Counted from the first letter of the stretch, positions 52,166-61,369 are shown. The stretch is DNA of 64,000 nucleotides from Bacillota bacterium (GCA_023435225.1 JAEYRX010000020.1:1-64000), one strand, 5' to 3'. Notes: generated from the letters alone by a model not told the origin. Numbers and translations: made by a program.

Positions 52166-53173
52166 TTAGTTGCTTACACGTTTTTGATTAATGTGTTTTT
52201 CCGACGATTTGGGAGCAGATTCCTCCAACTCTATCACTTTCATAACAGTTCTTTCATCGATAACCAATACATTTAAATACTTTCCTCTTAAACTAGCCAT
52301 AACAGCCTCAGCTTTTTCAATTCCGGATGCGACGCCTATTACTATGGGAATCTTTATTAGTTGCGCTAAATCAATGCCGATAATTCTCTCACATAAACTA
52401 ATTGGACATATATTACCGTTAATATCGACCTTATACCCGCAAATATCGGCAGTTGCTCCCATCTTTATCAACTGTTCGGATTCTTTTTTTGTTATATACC
52501 CCGAACGATAAACGGCGCTATGCTCGGGAACATTGGAACCGATACCTATCAAGGCAATATCGGTTTTTTTAAATAAAGAAAAATGTTGCTTAATGTGAGG
52601 TTCCTGCATTAACATATCCTTTAACATTTTGCTCTGGACAAATAAGGGATTTTGCAATAAGTAACAATCTCCATGCAACTTGTTCGCCAAATCTCTAGCC
52701 AACGCCTGCCCGTCTGTATCCAAACTTTTTGAGCCGATTCCACCGAGAAGTTGAATAACATTTGCCGTAAAATAATTTTTTGGTTGAAAATTTTGCACCA
52801 AATGATAAAGGGTAGTACCCCAAGCAACTCCAACTAACATTCCATTATCTATAACCGATTCCAGATAATTTGCCGCCGCTAAGGCAACATTAAGTTTGGT
52901 TTTCTCACTACTTGTTTCTGTCGGCACAACTATCACTTCTCGTAGTCCATACATTTTTTTAATCTGTTCCTGTAATTCCAAACCTTTAAATGAAGTGTCG
53001 TTAATCCGGAATTCAATAATTTTTTCATCCAAACAAGCCTTAAGTAAACGGGAGATATTGGAACGGGAAAACCCGGTCGCCCTTCCTATTTCCTCCTGAG
53101 AAGCATTCTCAATATAATACATTTTGGCTATTTCGATTAAAAGATCCCGGCGACTCATTTTATTGTTTATCAT
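52166..53173 (-). CDS. SorC/DeoR-family sugar-binding transcriptional regulator
   Basis: 335 residues. An N-terminal helix-turn-helix (about 5-55) has AKMYYIENASQEEIGRATGF and SRSNISRLLKAC. A SorC-type sugar-phosphate-binding domain follows (about 60-315) with GVAWGTTLYHL, VIQLLGGIG, ALIGIGS and IGVASGIEKAEAV. EryD, the erythritol regulator of rhizobia and Brucella, belongs to this family. It is the last gene of the sugar operon and the obvious candidate to bind the TTCACA-NN-TGTGAA operators. Confidence 0.9.
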   Translation of the reverse strand: MINNKMSRRDLLIEIAKMYYIENASQEEIGRATGFSRSNISRLLKACLDEKIIEFRINDTSFKGLELQEQIKKMYGLREVIVVPTETSSEKTKLNVALAAANYLESVIDNGMLVGVAWGTTLYHLVQNFQPKNYFTANVIQLLGGIGSKSLDTDGQALARDLANKLHGDCYLLQNPLFVQSKMLKDMLMQEPHIKQHFSLFKKTDIALIGIGSNVPEHSAVYRSGYITKKESEQLIKMGATADICGYKVDINGNICPISLCERIIGIDLAQLIKIPIVIGVASGIEKAEAVMASLRGKYLNVLVIDERTVMKVIELEESAPKSSEKHINQKRVSN

Positions 53174-53413
53174 AATTCATTCCAACCCTTATAACTTTTA
53201 GGCTATAAAACATAACAAGGAAACTTTGATTTTTTCTATAAAACATTAATGCATGTTAACTTCAGACCGATAAAACCGACCTGCATTACCAAAGTATGGC
53301 ATGCTTATTTTAATTTTATACTGTTTTTAATTCTTTTGCAATATACCCTCCGGGAAATAGAGACTAATGGTAATTTTAGATGCTTTTTACATGTTTATCA
53401 AACAAACAAAAAT

Positions 53414-53875
53414 TTATCTAAAATTATCTTTTTCAAATTGCTCAATAACTGCAATTTTGGAGGTTGAACCTCCTCCGGCAAATTCGCTGTCAAGCCAAAT
53501 ATCTATCATTTTTTTGGCCACCTCCGGCCCTATTACTCTTGCACCCATTGTTATAACATTAGTATTATTGCTTTTCTTCGCCCTTTCCGCTGAATAGACA
53601 TCATGACAGACCGCCGCTTTTATGCCTTTGAATTTGTTTGCGCTCAATGCCATTCCTATCCCGGTCCCGCAAAGTAAAATTCCATATTCAACCTCATTGC
53701 TTTTATTACAGATAATAGTCACCGCTTTTTCAGCCACTCTGGGATATAATTCTTTATCAGTTTCGGAAAAAACCCCCACATCTACAAACTCAATATTTCT
53801 GGTTCTTTCAAGATAATCCTTAATTGTGTTTTTTAGTGATAAAGCAACGTCATCACAGCCAATAACAAGTTTCAT
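53414..53875 (-). CDS. RpiB/LacAB-family sugar-phosphate isomerase
   Basis: 153 residues. The Rossmann-like fold starts with IGCDDVA; the catalytic Cys lies in LLCGTGIGMALSANK, and CHDVYSAERAKKSNNTNVITMGARV is the substrate loop. In ribose-5-phosphate isomerase B that loop usually has an extra His in an EHN triplet; here it reads KSN, which suggests another substrate. EryI, a D-erythrulose-4-phosphate isomerase, is in this family. Together with the kinase and epimerase upstream this supports a tetrose-phosphate substrate, by inference. Confidence 0.88.
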   Translation of the reverse strand: MKLVIGCDDVALSLKNTIKDYLERTRNIEFVDVGVFSETDKELYPRVAEKAVTIICNKSNEVEYGILLCGTGIGMALSANKFKGIKAAVCHDVYSAERAKKSNNTNVITMGARVIGPEVAKKMIDIWLDSEFAGGGSTSKIAVIEQFEKDNFR

Positions 53876-54148
53876 ATTTCTACACCTCTGATTTATCTAT
53901 TATTATGTCAAAAGAAAATGAAACAAAATTTCGAATAAAAAAGATAAATAACATAAGAATCTAATCTGTAATACCTAATAACAATATCTTCTAATTTAGC
54001 TAAATTGGATCGCCGAATAATAGATGAATCCGAACTAAAAGAAAGAAAACCCAAGGTCATCTTTAAAACCAATTCAGCTCGATAAGTTGATAATCGGCCG
54101 GAAGGTCCAATTGGTGTGCCTCGGATCTCTATATAATACTTTCCAGAA
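53876..54148. other. Intergenic region between the VOC and rpiB-like genes
   Basis: AT-rich. The minus strand has about 80 sense codons in one frame but no start codon with a ribosome site, and I recognise nothing in them. Possibly a decayed gene or a leader. Confidence 0.4.
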
Positions 54149-54670
54149 TTACTCCGCAGGATAGATTTTATATGGTTTATGTCGCTTCTTCGGCCGCTCC
54201 ATAAGTTCCAGAGTAATTCCTATAATATCCTCAGTATCTAAATATGCAAAGTGACCATCACCCTCAAGACCATAACCACTGCCTTCCATAGTAACGCTAA
54301 CTCCTGCCTTATGTGCGATTTCCAAGGCCTCTTTCATATTATCAATAGCAATTCCGAAATGTTGGACTTTGCCATAGCCATTCTTTAAAACAAATTCACT
54401 AAATATAGTATCTCCTTCTATCGGCTGGATAAGCTCCAACCGGGTGGCACCGGCATTTGCGACTGCTGTTATCATACAATATGACGTTTCTTTCCCCCAG
54501 CGGCGCATCATTTTAAGTAAAGGATTACCATATCTATAAAAATGCCAAGGCCCGATACCGAATTTATCATAAAACTCTTTAACGGCTTTATCTAAATCTT
54601 CAACAACCCAAGCTACTTGCGTGATACCTCTTGTTAAGAAAGGCAACATAGAATCCTTAGCTTCCAACAT
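54149..54670 (-). CDS. VOC-superfamily (methylmalonyl-CoA epimerase/glyoxalase-like) protein
   Basis: 173 residues with two beta-alpha-beta-beta-beta modules: ITQVAWVVEDLDKAVKEFYD in the first and KVQHFGIAIDNMKEALEIA in the second. Metal ligands are partly visible (Gln/His and Glu in RLELIQPIEGDT, His in QHFGIAI, Glu near ITLELME). It could be an epimerase, isomerase or lyase acting on a sugar intermediate. ATG 54670 is preceded by GAGGGGGAG. Its place inside the sugar operon is the only clue to the substrate. Confidence 0.8.
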   Translation of the reverse strand: MLEAKDSMLPFLTRGITQVAWVVEDLDKAVKEFYDKFGIGPWHFYRYGNPLLKMMRRWGKETSYCMITAVANAGATRLELIQPIEGDTIFSEFVLKNGYGKVQHFGIAIDNMKEALEIAHKAGVSVTMEGSGYGLEGDGHFAYLDTEDIIGITLELMERPKKRHKPYKIYPAE

Positions 54671-54718
54671 TATACTCCCCCTCACGAATTGCCTACAGGG
54701 CATAGGTTTTGGCATTTT

Positions 54719-55714
54719 TTATGATTTCTTCATATTCTTCATACGAATATTCCTGGAAAGGGAATCGATAATAATAGCTAGGACCACAATAACTCCATCA
54801 AATACCTGTTGCCAATATGCATCAACTCCGCCTAAAACAATGATATTACCAATTACACCCATTATCGCTCCACCTAACAATGCACCGGCGATATTCCCAA
54901 TTCCTCCGGTTGTAGCTATCCCACCAATAACGGCTGCGGCAATTGACGGCATAACCCATGTGGCGCCAATGGATGTTTGTGCAGAAATAAGTCGAAACGA
55001 CATTAAAATTCCCGCTAAACCGGAAAAAACGCCGGAAATCATAAATGCAATTATCCTTATCCTATTTTCTTTTATACCTACTATCTTTGCAGCTTCTCGA
55101 TTATTTCCAACCGCATAAAGTTGACGGCCAAAAACGGTTTTGGTCGTTAAGAACAGGGCGAGCGCAAAGATTACGAGCATAAAAATTATCGGAATTGGAA
55201 CTCCAAAAAGCATACCTGTACCTAGAACGGTTATTCCTTCCGGAAGTCCGGTGATTGTTCGTCCTCTGGTAATTGCAAGGTTTAAACCCGTAAATGCCGT
55301 CGAAGTACCTATTGTGAGCACAAGCGGATTCAATTTAAATATTGTTGTTAGAAATCCATTAACCCAACCGAGTATACTTCCTGCCAGTAAGCCCAAACTC
55401 ATTGCTAATACTGGATTCATATTAACATCAACCAGTAATTTAGCGGTTACAACACCACAAAGCCCTGCAACCGCACCGATGGAAAGATCAATATCCCCCA
55501 AGAGAAGTAAAAAACCCTGGGCGATTGCAACTATTCCGATAAAAGCTAAGTCCCTCGCCATAATTGTTAGATTATATTCGGTCAGAAAATTTTCAGAAAT
55601 GAAGCAGGAAGCCACGAATATTATTACAAGCGCTCCGAAAACTCCGGTAAGTTGGCCTAAATTCTTACTTCTTATCTTTTGTAGCAGGTCTTTATATATC
55701 TTATTTACTTGCAT
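54719..55714 (-). CDS. Ribose-type ABC sugar transporter permease
   Basis: 331 residues with eight to ten membrane segments, RbsC family. Signatures: IGIVAIAQGFLLLLGDIDLSIGAVAGL, LNPLVLTIGTSTAFTGLNLAI, and GAVIGGIATTGGIGNIAGALLG (VIGGIATTGGIGN block). It forms the channel for the sugar imported by the adjacent binding protein and ATPase. ATG 55714 has GGGGGAT at the proper distance; 55720 is too close to it. It overlaps the ATPase stop. Confidence 0.93.
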   Translation of the reverse strand: MQVNKIYKDLLQKIRSKNLGQLTGVFGALVIIFVASCFISENFLTEYNLTIMARDLAFIGIVAIAQGFLLLLGDIDLSIGAVAGLCGVVTAKLLVDVNMNPVLAMSLGLLAGSILGWVNGFLTTIFKLNPLVLTIGTSTAFTGLNLAITRGRTITGLPEGITVLGTGMLFGVPIPIIFMLVIFALALFLTTKTVFGRQLYAVGNNREAAKIVGIKENRIRIIAFMISGVFSGLAGILMSFRLISAQTSIGATWVMPSIAAAVIGGIATTGGIGNIAGALLGGAIMGVIGNIIVLGGVDAYWQQVFDGVIVVLAIIIDSLSRNIRMKNMKKS

Positions 55715-57230
55715 TGTCATATCCCCCAGGTTTTTTCGATACTTGAGTAATTCCTATAATAGAACTCAGCACTTCTTCCATTTTTATTTCATCTTCCTGA
55801 AATTCATCAACAATTTTACCGTTATAAACGGTAATGATCCTATTTGAACACTTGATTAACTCCTCTAATTCGGATGAAACCAATATAATACCGGCCCTAT
55901 TTTCTTCAGCAATTTGTTTCATTAATGCATAGATTTCTTCTTTTGTTTTTACATCTATCCCTCTAGTTGGTTCATCAAAAATTAAAACTTGAGGCAGCGC
56001 TTCCATGCTGCGACCGATAAGAACTTTTTGTTGATTTCCACCACTCAAGTACATTATTTCAGTCTTACTGGATTGCGTTTTTACATTATAGTCAATGATT
56101 ATTTTATGACAAACTTTATCTTCCAAACGCTTATTGATGATTCCTCTCGATGCTACCTTCTGTGGCAGCATAACCCCGATATTGTCTTTCACGCTTAAAT
56201 TAGGTAGTATTCCGTGCGATTTCCTTTCTTCGGATAAGTAGACAAGTCCCCGAGCTATTGAAAAAGCCGGATCTCTAAATTTCCAATTAGATCCTTTAAA
56301 TACTACCTTGCCACAGCTTTGCGGCAAATAACCGAATATTGTCTGCATTATTTCGGATCTGCCTGCCCCTACCAAGCCAGCAATCCCAAGAATTTCTCCT
56401 TCTTTTAAATCAAAAGAGATATTCTCAAACCCTAAACCTGATACACCATTTACTTCAAGGATCTTTTCTCCCAAAGGTTTTGTTGGCTTATAAACCTTGT
56501 TAAGGTCGATTTCTTTACCTGACATACTTTTTACGATCCAATTAACTGTTATATCCTTAACTTTAGCATTTCCCACACAAACCCCGTTTCGTAGGACAGT
56601 AATAACATCATTTAACTCAAAAATTTCTTCCAGTTTGTGAGTAATAAATATAATTGATTTTCCTTCGCTTTTCAAAATGTTGATAACCGAGAATAACCTG
56701 GCAATTTCTTGTTTTGTAAGCGAAGCAGTCGGCTCGTCTAAAATAAGTATCTTAAAATTTTCATTTGATAGAGCTCGAGCCACCTGAAGCAATTGTTGAT
56801 CCGCAACTGAAATGTTCCTCACCAGATCACTAGGTTTTACTTTCATTTGTAACTTTTGTAGATACGGTAATGTAGCCCGTTCATAATCTTTACGGTCGAA
56901 AAGTACCGATTTTAGTCCTGCTTTATCAAATGGAGCAAACAAATTTTCAGCAACTGTGAGTTCTCCAAATAAATTTAATTCCTGGGGCACATAGGCAACC
57001 GTCTTGAAAACATGGGCATCTCGACGGCTTACTTCTTTTCCATTAATGATAAGCGACCCTTCATCTGCTTGAAAAAGACCTGTAAGTATTTTAACTAGAG
57101 TACTTTTACCTGCCCCATTTTCACCAACAATGCAGTGAACTTCACCACTTTGTACCGTCAGGTCGACTTTATCCAGCGCCACTACCCCGGGAAAAGTTTT
57201 GGTTATCCCCTTAGCTTGTAATACAATCAT
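55701..57230 (-). CDS. Ribose-type ABC sugar transporter ATPase (two ABC domains)
   Basis: About 509 residues with two ABC modules, as in RbsA/MglA. The first (about 5-235) has Walker A VGENGAGKSTLV, signature SVADQQLLQVARAL and Walker B ILILDEPTASL. The second (about 255-495) has degenerate Walker A GLVGAGRSEIM, LSGGNQQKVLIGR and LIFDEPTRGID. I start it at ATG 57230, five bases after GGAGGG; the in-frame extension to 57290 is the intercistronic palindrome. Confidence 0.95.
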   Translation of the reverse strand: MIVLQAKGITKTFPGVVALDKVDLTVQSGEVHCIVGENGAGKSTLVKILTGLFQADEGSLIINGKEVSRRDAHVFKTVAYVPQELNLFGELTVAENLFAPFDKAGLKSVLFDRKDYERATLPYLQKLQMKVKPSDLVRNISVADQQLLQVARALSNENFKILILDEPTASLTKQEIARLFSVINILKSEGKSIIFITHKLEEIFELNDVITVLRNGVCVGNAKVKDITVNWIVKSMSGKEIDLNKVYKPTKPLGEKILEVNGVSGLGFENISFDLKEGEILGIAGLVGAGRSEIMQTIFGYLPQSCGKVVFKGSNWKFRDPAFSIARGLVYLSEERKSHGILPNLSVKDNIGVMLPQKVASRGIINKRLEDKVCHKIIIDYNVKTQSSKTEIMYLSGGNQQKVLIGRSMEALPQVLIFDEPTRGIDVKTKEEIYALMKQIAEENRAGIILVSSELEELIKCSNRIITVYNGKIVDEFQEDEIKMEEVLSSIIGITQVSKKPGGYDNASK

Positions 57231-57256
57231 TCGGCCCTCCGCAATTTCCGTAATGA

Positions 57257-57290
57257 TTGGAGAATGTGCAATAAATTGCACATTCTCCAA
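57257..57290. other. Intercistronic stem-loop between binding-protein and ATPase genes
   Basis: Perfect palindrome with 16-bp arms (TTGGAGAATGTGCAAT and its complement) and a two-base centre, eight bases after the binding-protein stop. There is no U tail, so it is more likely an mRNA 3'-end protector or attenuator than a terminator. Confidence 0.75.
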
Positions 57291-57298
57291 TATTGTTC

Positions 57299-58276
57299 TT
57301 AGAATCCTTCGATATTACCGTTTTTAACCATATCAGGCGTCAGGTATCCAATACCGGTATTGTACCAGAATGGGGACTCGATACCCAGATTCTGCATCAT
57401 CAAAGCTTCTGTACATAACCGGCCGATAGTGTGGGGTCTGGTTGCAATTGATAAATCTAAAACTCCTTCACGCATCAATTGCTGAAGTTGAGGAACATCA
57501 TCAATACCAACATATTTTACTTTGCCAACCTTTTTAGCTTCTTTTAAGGCCAAACCAAGTCCAACCGGACCGGCAGCATCAACTACTGCAAAACCATCTA
57601 ATTCAGGATGAGCTGATAATATTCTGGCTGCCTCAGTATGTGCTTTTTCTACATCATCATAGTCAAAACCAGTAGCTACTACTTTAACATCCGGATATTT
57701 TTTGAATAAATCATTCAGAGCCCTAAATCTATCCGCATGGGCGGAATTGGTCGGAACTCCATTAAGAATTGCAACATTACCTTTGTAGTTAATCCGTTTG
57801 AGAAGTTCTTTACCTTCGATCATACCTTGTTCATAAAAATCATTTGAGATATAAGGAATTTGCGAACCCTCGGGAGCAGTCGAAACAAATAGCACTAACG
57901 GAATACCCCGTTTTTGAGCTTCTTTGAGAATCGGTAGACTTGCCTTTACATCGTTACAATCTATAGCAATTCCATCAGGTTTTGAAGCAATTGCCCGCTC
58001 TAAAAGCCTGTTTTGTTCAACTAAGTCGGCTTGGGCCGGAGCTTGATAATCAATTACAATCTTTGTTCCCATTGCTTTACCAAGTTTATCAGCAGCATCC
58101 AGAGCGCCCTTATGAACTATATCGAACCAAGCCTGTACTAATATTGGAATCATTACAAAGCGATATTGTTTCTTAACTTTATATGTTGCCGTTTTAGCCT
58201 CGCCGACAAAAGACAGCGTACTAATGGAAAACGCTAAAACTAACAAAACTACTAAAACTTTCTTCATCTTTGTCAT
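57299..58276 (-). CDS. Ribose-type sugar-binding protein, secreted
   Basis: 325 residues of the Peripla_BP_4 family. A classical Sec signal peptide (about 1-27) ends in VGEA-KTA with no lipobox Cys, unlike the LivK lipoprotein in this window. The mature domain has YRFVMIPILVQAWFDIVHKG, LLERAIASKPDGIAIDCND, and GFAVVDAAGPVGLGLAL, typical of pentose/tetrose-binding proteins. It captures the pathway's substrate outside the cell. Stem-loops lie directly upstream and downstream of it within the operon. Confidence 0.93.
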   Translation of the reverse strand: MTKMKKVLVVLLVLAFSISTLSFVGEAKTATYKVKKQYRFVMIPILVQAWFDIVHKGALDAADKLGKAMGTKIVIDYQAPAQADLVEQNRLLERAIASKPDGIAIDCNDVKASLPILKEAQKRGIPLVLFVSTAPEGSQIPYISNDFYEQGMIEGKELLKRINYKGNVAILNGVPTNSAHADRFRALNDLFKKYPDVKVVATGFDYDDVEKAHTEAARILSAHPELDGFAVVDAAGPVGLGLALKEAKKVGKVKYVGIDDVPQLQQLMREGVLDLSIATRPHTIGRLCTEALMMQNLGIESPFWYNTGIGYLTPDMVKNGNIEGF

Positions 58277-58352
58277 CTTTTTTCATACTCCTTCATTTTT
58301 ATTTCTGTTAACAATACTGGCCTTTCACCCCGTTAATTTACAATCCACTTAT

Positions 58353-58457
58353 CTATTACTCCGGTGATTAAACATATCGATTTTCCTAGTGGAAAACGCT
58401 GGCTTTAAAGCGTTTTTCGCTAGGCTTGTTTCTATTATTAATCACCGGAGTAAATAG
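58353..58457. repeat. Nested inverted repeat between dhaL and the binding-protein gene
   Basis: Outer arms CTATTACTCCGGTGATTAA (58353-58371) and TTAATCACCGGAGTAAATAG (58438-58457). Inner arms CCTAGTGGAAAACGCT (58385-58400) and AGCGTTTTTCGCTAGG (58409-58424). Same nested layout as the P1-P2 elements but no sequence relation. It fills the middle of a 291-bp gap within the operon. Confidence 0.8.
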
Positions 58458-58567
58458 TTGAAAATAAAATTAACCAGTCGGGCGGGCGCATTCCAAACTA
58501 CAGCACTTACTCTTTACAGTCTATGTTCGCTTATATACCCCCCTTCTTACATCTTCATACATTAGGT

Positions 58568-59209
58568 TCAAATAACCGTTTTGAAGAAGGTTGATATTAC
58601 AGTAAACATCGAGGCCGAACCCGGGTCAATGTGGCCCAAGCTCCTCTCCCCTAAACGACTGGACCGACCTCGCAGGGAAAGCATATCTTTAGTGGAATTC
58701 ATTCCTTGTTCGGCGGCTTCTATTGCTGAGTTGCAAGCTTCTTTTAATGTTTTGCCGTTTAAAAATTCCTGTTCAAGCCTGCTTATAGCGGGTTGTATTG
58801 TATCAAACATAGTTTTTTCACCGATTTTTACGCCGCCTCTTGTTTCGATCCCTTTAACAAAGGCAATCCACATTTTAACAAAGTCTTCAAAAGTAAGCTC
58901 GTTTTTACCGGCAACGGTTTTTCCCGCTTCAGTAAAAGCTGTTCCATATAACGGCCCCATAGCAGCCCCACCGGAAAAGATAATGGCTTTCCCGACGGCT
59001 TTCAATAAATCCCCAATATCTTTTTTCTCATCGTTATACCGGGAAGCAACTTCCCCGACTTTTTTAAAGGCGCCGCAAACACTATCACCATGGTCCGAAT
59101 CTCCTATGGGACTATCCAGGTCGTTGAAATATTGACGTTTGTCATTAAGTTCTTGAGCAACAGCAACAAGAGCAGCTTGGATTTTATCAAATGAAATATT
59201 GATTTCCAT
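58568..59209 (-). CDS. dhaL: Dihydroxyacetone kinase-type subunit DhaL (ADP/ATP-binding)
   Basis: 213 residues, an all-helical barrel. The nucleotide/Mg site is visible as PIGDSDHGDSVCGAF with the Asp ligands, then FSGGAAMGPLYGTAF and GHIDPGSASMF. Together with DhaK it phosphorylates a short ketose. No DhaM or other PTS component lies nearby, so ATP is the more likely phosphate donor. It begins on the dhaK stop (TAATG), giving tight coupling. Confidence 0.9.
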   Translation of the reverse strand: MEINISFDKIQAALVAVAQELNDKRQYFNDLDSPIGDSDHGDSVCGAFKKVGEVASRYNDEKKDIGDLLKAVGKAIIFSGGAAMGPLYGTAFTEAGKTVAGKNELTFEDFVKMWIAFVKGIETRGGVKIGEKTMFDTIQPAISRLEQEFLNGKTLKEACNSAIEAAEQGMNSTKDMLSLRGRSSRLGERSLGHIDPGSASMFTVISTFFKTVI

Positions 59210-60222
59210 TACTTTTTGCTCTCCTTTTCTGCCGTCATAAAATGAACGGCATCAACCGGATGATCAACACACTTTTTACTATTTTCATCAAGCCGGGTCA
59301 GAGTTATCGAAAATCCTCCCATCTCCATAGATGTAAAAAACTCACCAACCCAAGACTTGTATACATTAATGCCCTTTTCAGCCAGGATATCATTCGTGCG
59401 TTTGTAAATAATATACATCTCCAGCAGCGATGTGGATCCCAATCCGTTTAGAATAACCGATACATCGTCGCCTTTTTTAAAAGGCAAATCAACCAGGATT
59501 TTATCCATAATGATATCTGTGGTTTCATTTGCCGGCATCATCTTAACCCGTTGAATTCCAGGTTCCCCGTGATGTCCAACCCCAATTTCCATTTCATCGT
59601 CGCCGATTTCGAAACTTGGTTTTCCTGATGATGGCATAATACAAGCAGAATGCGCGACTCCCAAACTTCTTGTATTAAAGATGATATCTTCTCCCGCTTT
59701 CTTCATTGTTTGAAGATCAGCCCCCGCACCAGCCATGGCGCCCATAACTTTCCAAAGGATAATTTCTCCCGCAACACCCCTGCGGTTTTCCCTTCTTTCA
59801 ACCGGAGATGAAGCTACGTCATCGTTAACAATTACCATTTCCACTTGATGTCCTTCATCGCGAAGCATGTCAACAGCCATTCCAAAATTCATTAAATCGC
59901 CGGAGTAGTTACCGATACAAACCAAGACACCTTTCCCACTATCGGCAGCCTTAATAGCATCATAGCAAATTTGAACACCGGGTGCGGCGAATATGTTCCC
60001 AACTGCAACTGCGTCCAACATACCCTTTCCGATATATCCGATTAAAGCCGGTTTATGCCCGGACCCTCCTCCGGTTACAAGACCAACCTTCCCTTTAACC
60101 GGGATATCTTTCCTTGCGATAACACGATCCGCCAATCTTATAACCTTATCGGAATTAGCGGCCACAAATCCCGAAAGCATTTCTTCGATCATATTGTCAT
60201 AGGAATTAATAAACTTTTTCAT
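59209..60222 (-). CDS. dhaK: Dihydroxyacetone kinase-type subunit DhaK (substrate-binding)
   Basis: 337 residues. Substrate-binding motifs: GLVTGGGSGHKPALIGYIGKG, MLDAVAVGNIFAAPG, and the covalent His in EIGVGHHGEPG. This subunit binds dihydroxyacetone or another small ketose as a hemiaminal on that His. In mycobacteria, related kinases phosphorylate D- or L-erythrulose, which would match the isomerase genes in this operon. Second gene, 24 bp after the epimerase. Confidence 0.92.
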   Translation of the reverse strand: MKKFINSYDNMIEEMLSGFVAANSDKVIRLADRVIARKDIPVKGKVGLVTGGGSGHKPALIGYIGKGMLDAVAVGNIFAAPGVQICYDAIKAADSGKGVLVCIGNYSGDLMNFGMAVDMLRDEGHQVEMVIVNDDVASSPVERRENRRGVAGEIILWKVMGAMAGAGADLQTMKKAGEDIIFNTRSLGVAHSACIMPSSGKPSFEIGDDEMEIGVGHHGEPGIQRVKMMPANETTDIIMDKILVDLPFKKGDDVSVILNGLGSTSLLEMYIIYKRTNDILAEKGINVYKSWVGEFFTSMEMGGFSITLTRLDENSKKCVDHPVDAVHFMTAEKESKK

Positions 60223-60246
60223 GGGTTTTCGCTCCCTTCGTTATTA

Positions 60247-61107
60247 TTACTCACCAATCTCCGCGGCTATTTTTCTAAGATTCCTTATACCTTGTACCGC
60301 AAGAGCTTCACCGGTCTCGGCAAAATGTCTCCAAATCGCGCAACCACCGCTTAACTCTTCAAAGCTGGGATCGAACGACTCGATAACAAGGGGCCCATAG
60401 AATCCAACTGTTTTTAGAGCTTTAAAGAACTCTTTCCAAGGCACATGTCCCGTTCCCGGAATCCCCCTGTTGTTTTCACAAGTATGGACATACCCAAGAT
60501 ATCCGTGACCACACGTCATAACCGCATCCACAAAGCTTGTCTCCTCCATATTCATATGGAAGGTATCAAGGTGTACCTTAATATTACCAGTACCAACATC
60601 TTTACAGTAACGGACAGCGTCTTCTGCAATATTCAAAAAATGAGTTTCAAAGCGGTTGAGCGGTTCAACACATATAGTTACGTCTCCAGTCTCTTTAGCG
60701 TATATAGCTACTTCTCTCATTGCCGTTACCGACCATTCCCACTCTTGTTCAGTTCGAGGGCGCTTAGTAATATAGCCCCAAGCTGCATAATTGACCCCGC
60801 CAAATATCTTGGAGCCTAACGCATTGTTAATGTCGATCTGCTTTTTCAATAATTCGACTCCAACTTTACGAACTGCGGGATCCGGTGAAATGATGTTTCC
60901 TTTTGGTTCAAGCGTGGTTGTAGTAACCACTTCAATGTCAACCTTTTTTAACTCTTCTTTTACTTCGTTGACGGGAAATTTCTCCGGATATGCGATCGCC
61001 AAGTCTAAGACCTCAAATCCCAATTCCTTGGCTTTGGATATAATCCAGAGGTCTTTCTTTTCAAACACTTCAGCCCAAATAAATGAATCAACTCCGAATT
61101 TAAACAT
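60247..61107 (-). CDS. Ketose 3-epimerase-like TIM-barrel sugar isomerase
   Basis: About 286 residues of the xylose isomerase-like (AP endonuclease 2) fold, closest by motif to D-tagatose/D-allulose 3-epimerases. The metal-binding residues are in place: Glu in CVEPLNRFETHFLN, Asp in HLDTFHMNMEE, His in YVHTCENNRGIPGTGHVPW and Glu in VIESFDP. EryC, the tetrulose-4-phosphate racemase of erythritol catabolism, has the same fold. I start it at ATG 61107, behind GGAGG; the extension to 61155 lacks a site. First gene of the operon. Confidence 0.88.
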   Translation of the reverse strand: MFKFGVDSFIWAEVFEKKDLWIISKAKELGFEVLDLAIAYPEKFPVNEVKEELKKVDIEVVTTTTLEPKGNIISPDPAVRKVGVELLKKQIDINNALGSKIFGGVNYAAWGYITKRPRTEQEWEWSVTAMREVAIYAKETGDVTICVEPLNRFETHFLNIAEDAVRYCKDVGTGNIKVHLDTFHMNMEETSFVDAVMTCGHGYLGYVHTCENNRGIPGTGHVPWKEFFKALKTVGFYGPLVIESFDPSFEELSGGCAIWRHFAETGEALAVQGIRNLRKIAAEIGE

Positions 61108-61355
61108 AGTTTCATTCCTCCAATTATTATTAGTACTATAATTCAAATACACCACAAAGTATTAATTTTAATGGTAAACAAAGAAAGAATTTCCCGCCTC
61201 ACTTCAACCAACAGCCCATATTTTCCAATACAAATTTTTTATTACAAAATTCAATTTACCATTAAAATTTTATTAATACCAATTTATTCCATATTTGATT
61301 TTCAAGGTAACAAATTAAATAAGAAGTATAAATATTGCTAAAAAATTATTCATTA

Positions 61356-61369
61356 TTCACAATTGTGAA
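61356..61369. promoter_or_regulatory. Second palindromic operator of the sugar operon (leader)
   Basis: TTCACAATTGTGAA, about 85 bp downstream of the predicted transcription start and 143 bp from the upstream copy. Confidence 0.65.

Noticed and set aside
53876..54148. Possible small gene between VOC and rpiB-like genes
   Set aside because: About 80 sense codons without a start and ribosome site and with no recognisable motif.
54719..55847. Long plus-strand open frames opposite the sugar permease and ATPase genes
   Set aside because: They are antisense shadows with low-complexity Ile/Pro/Ser-rich sequence and no ribosome sites.
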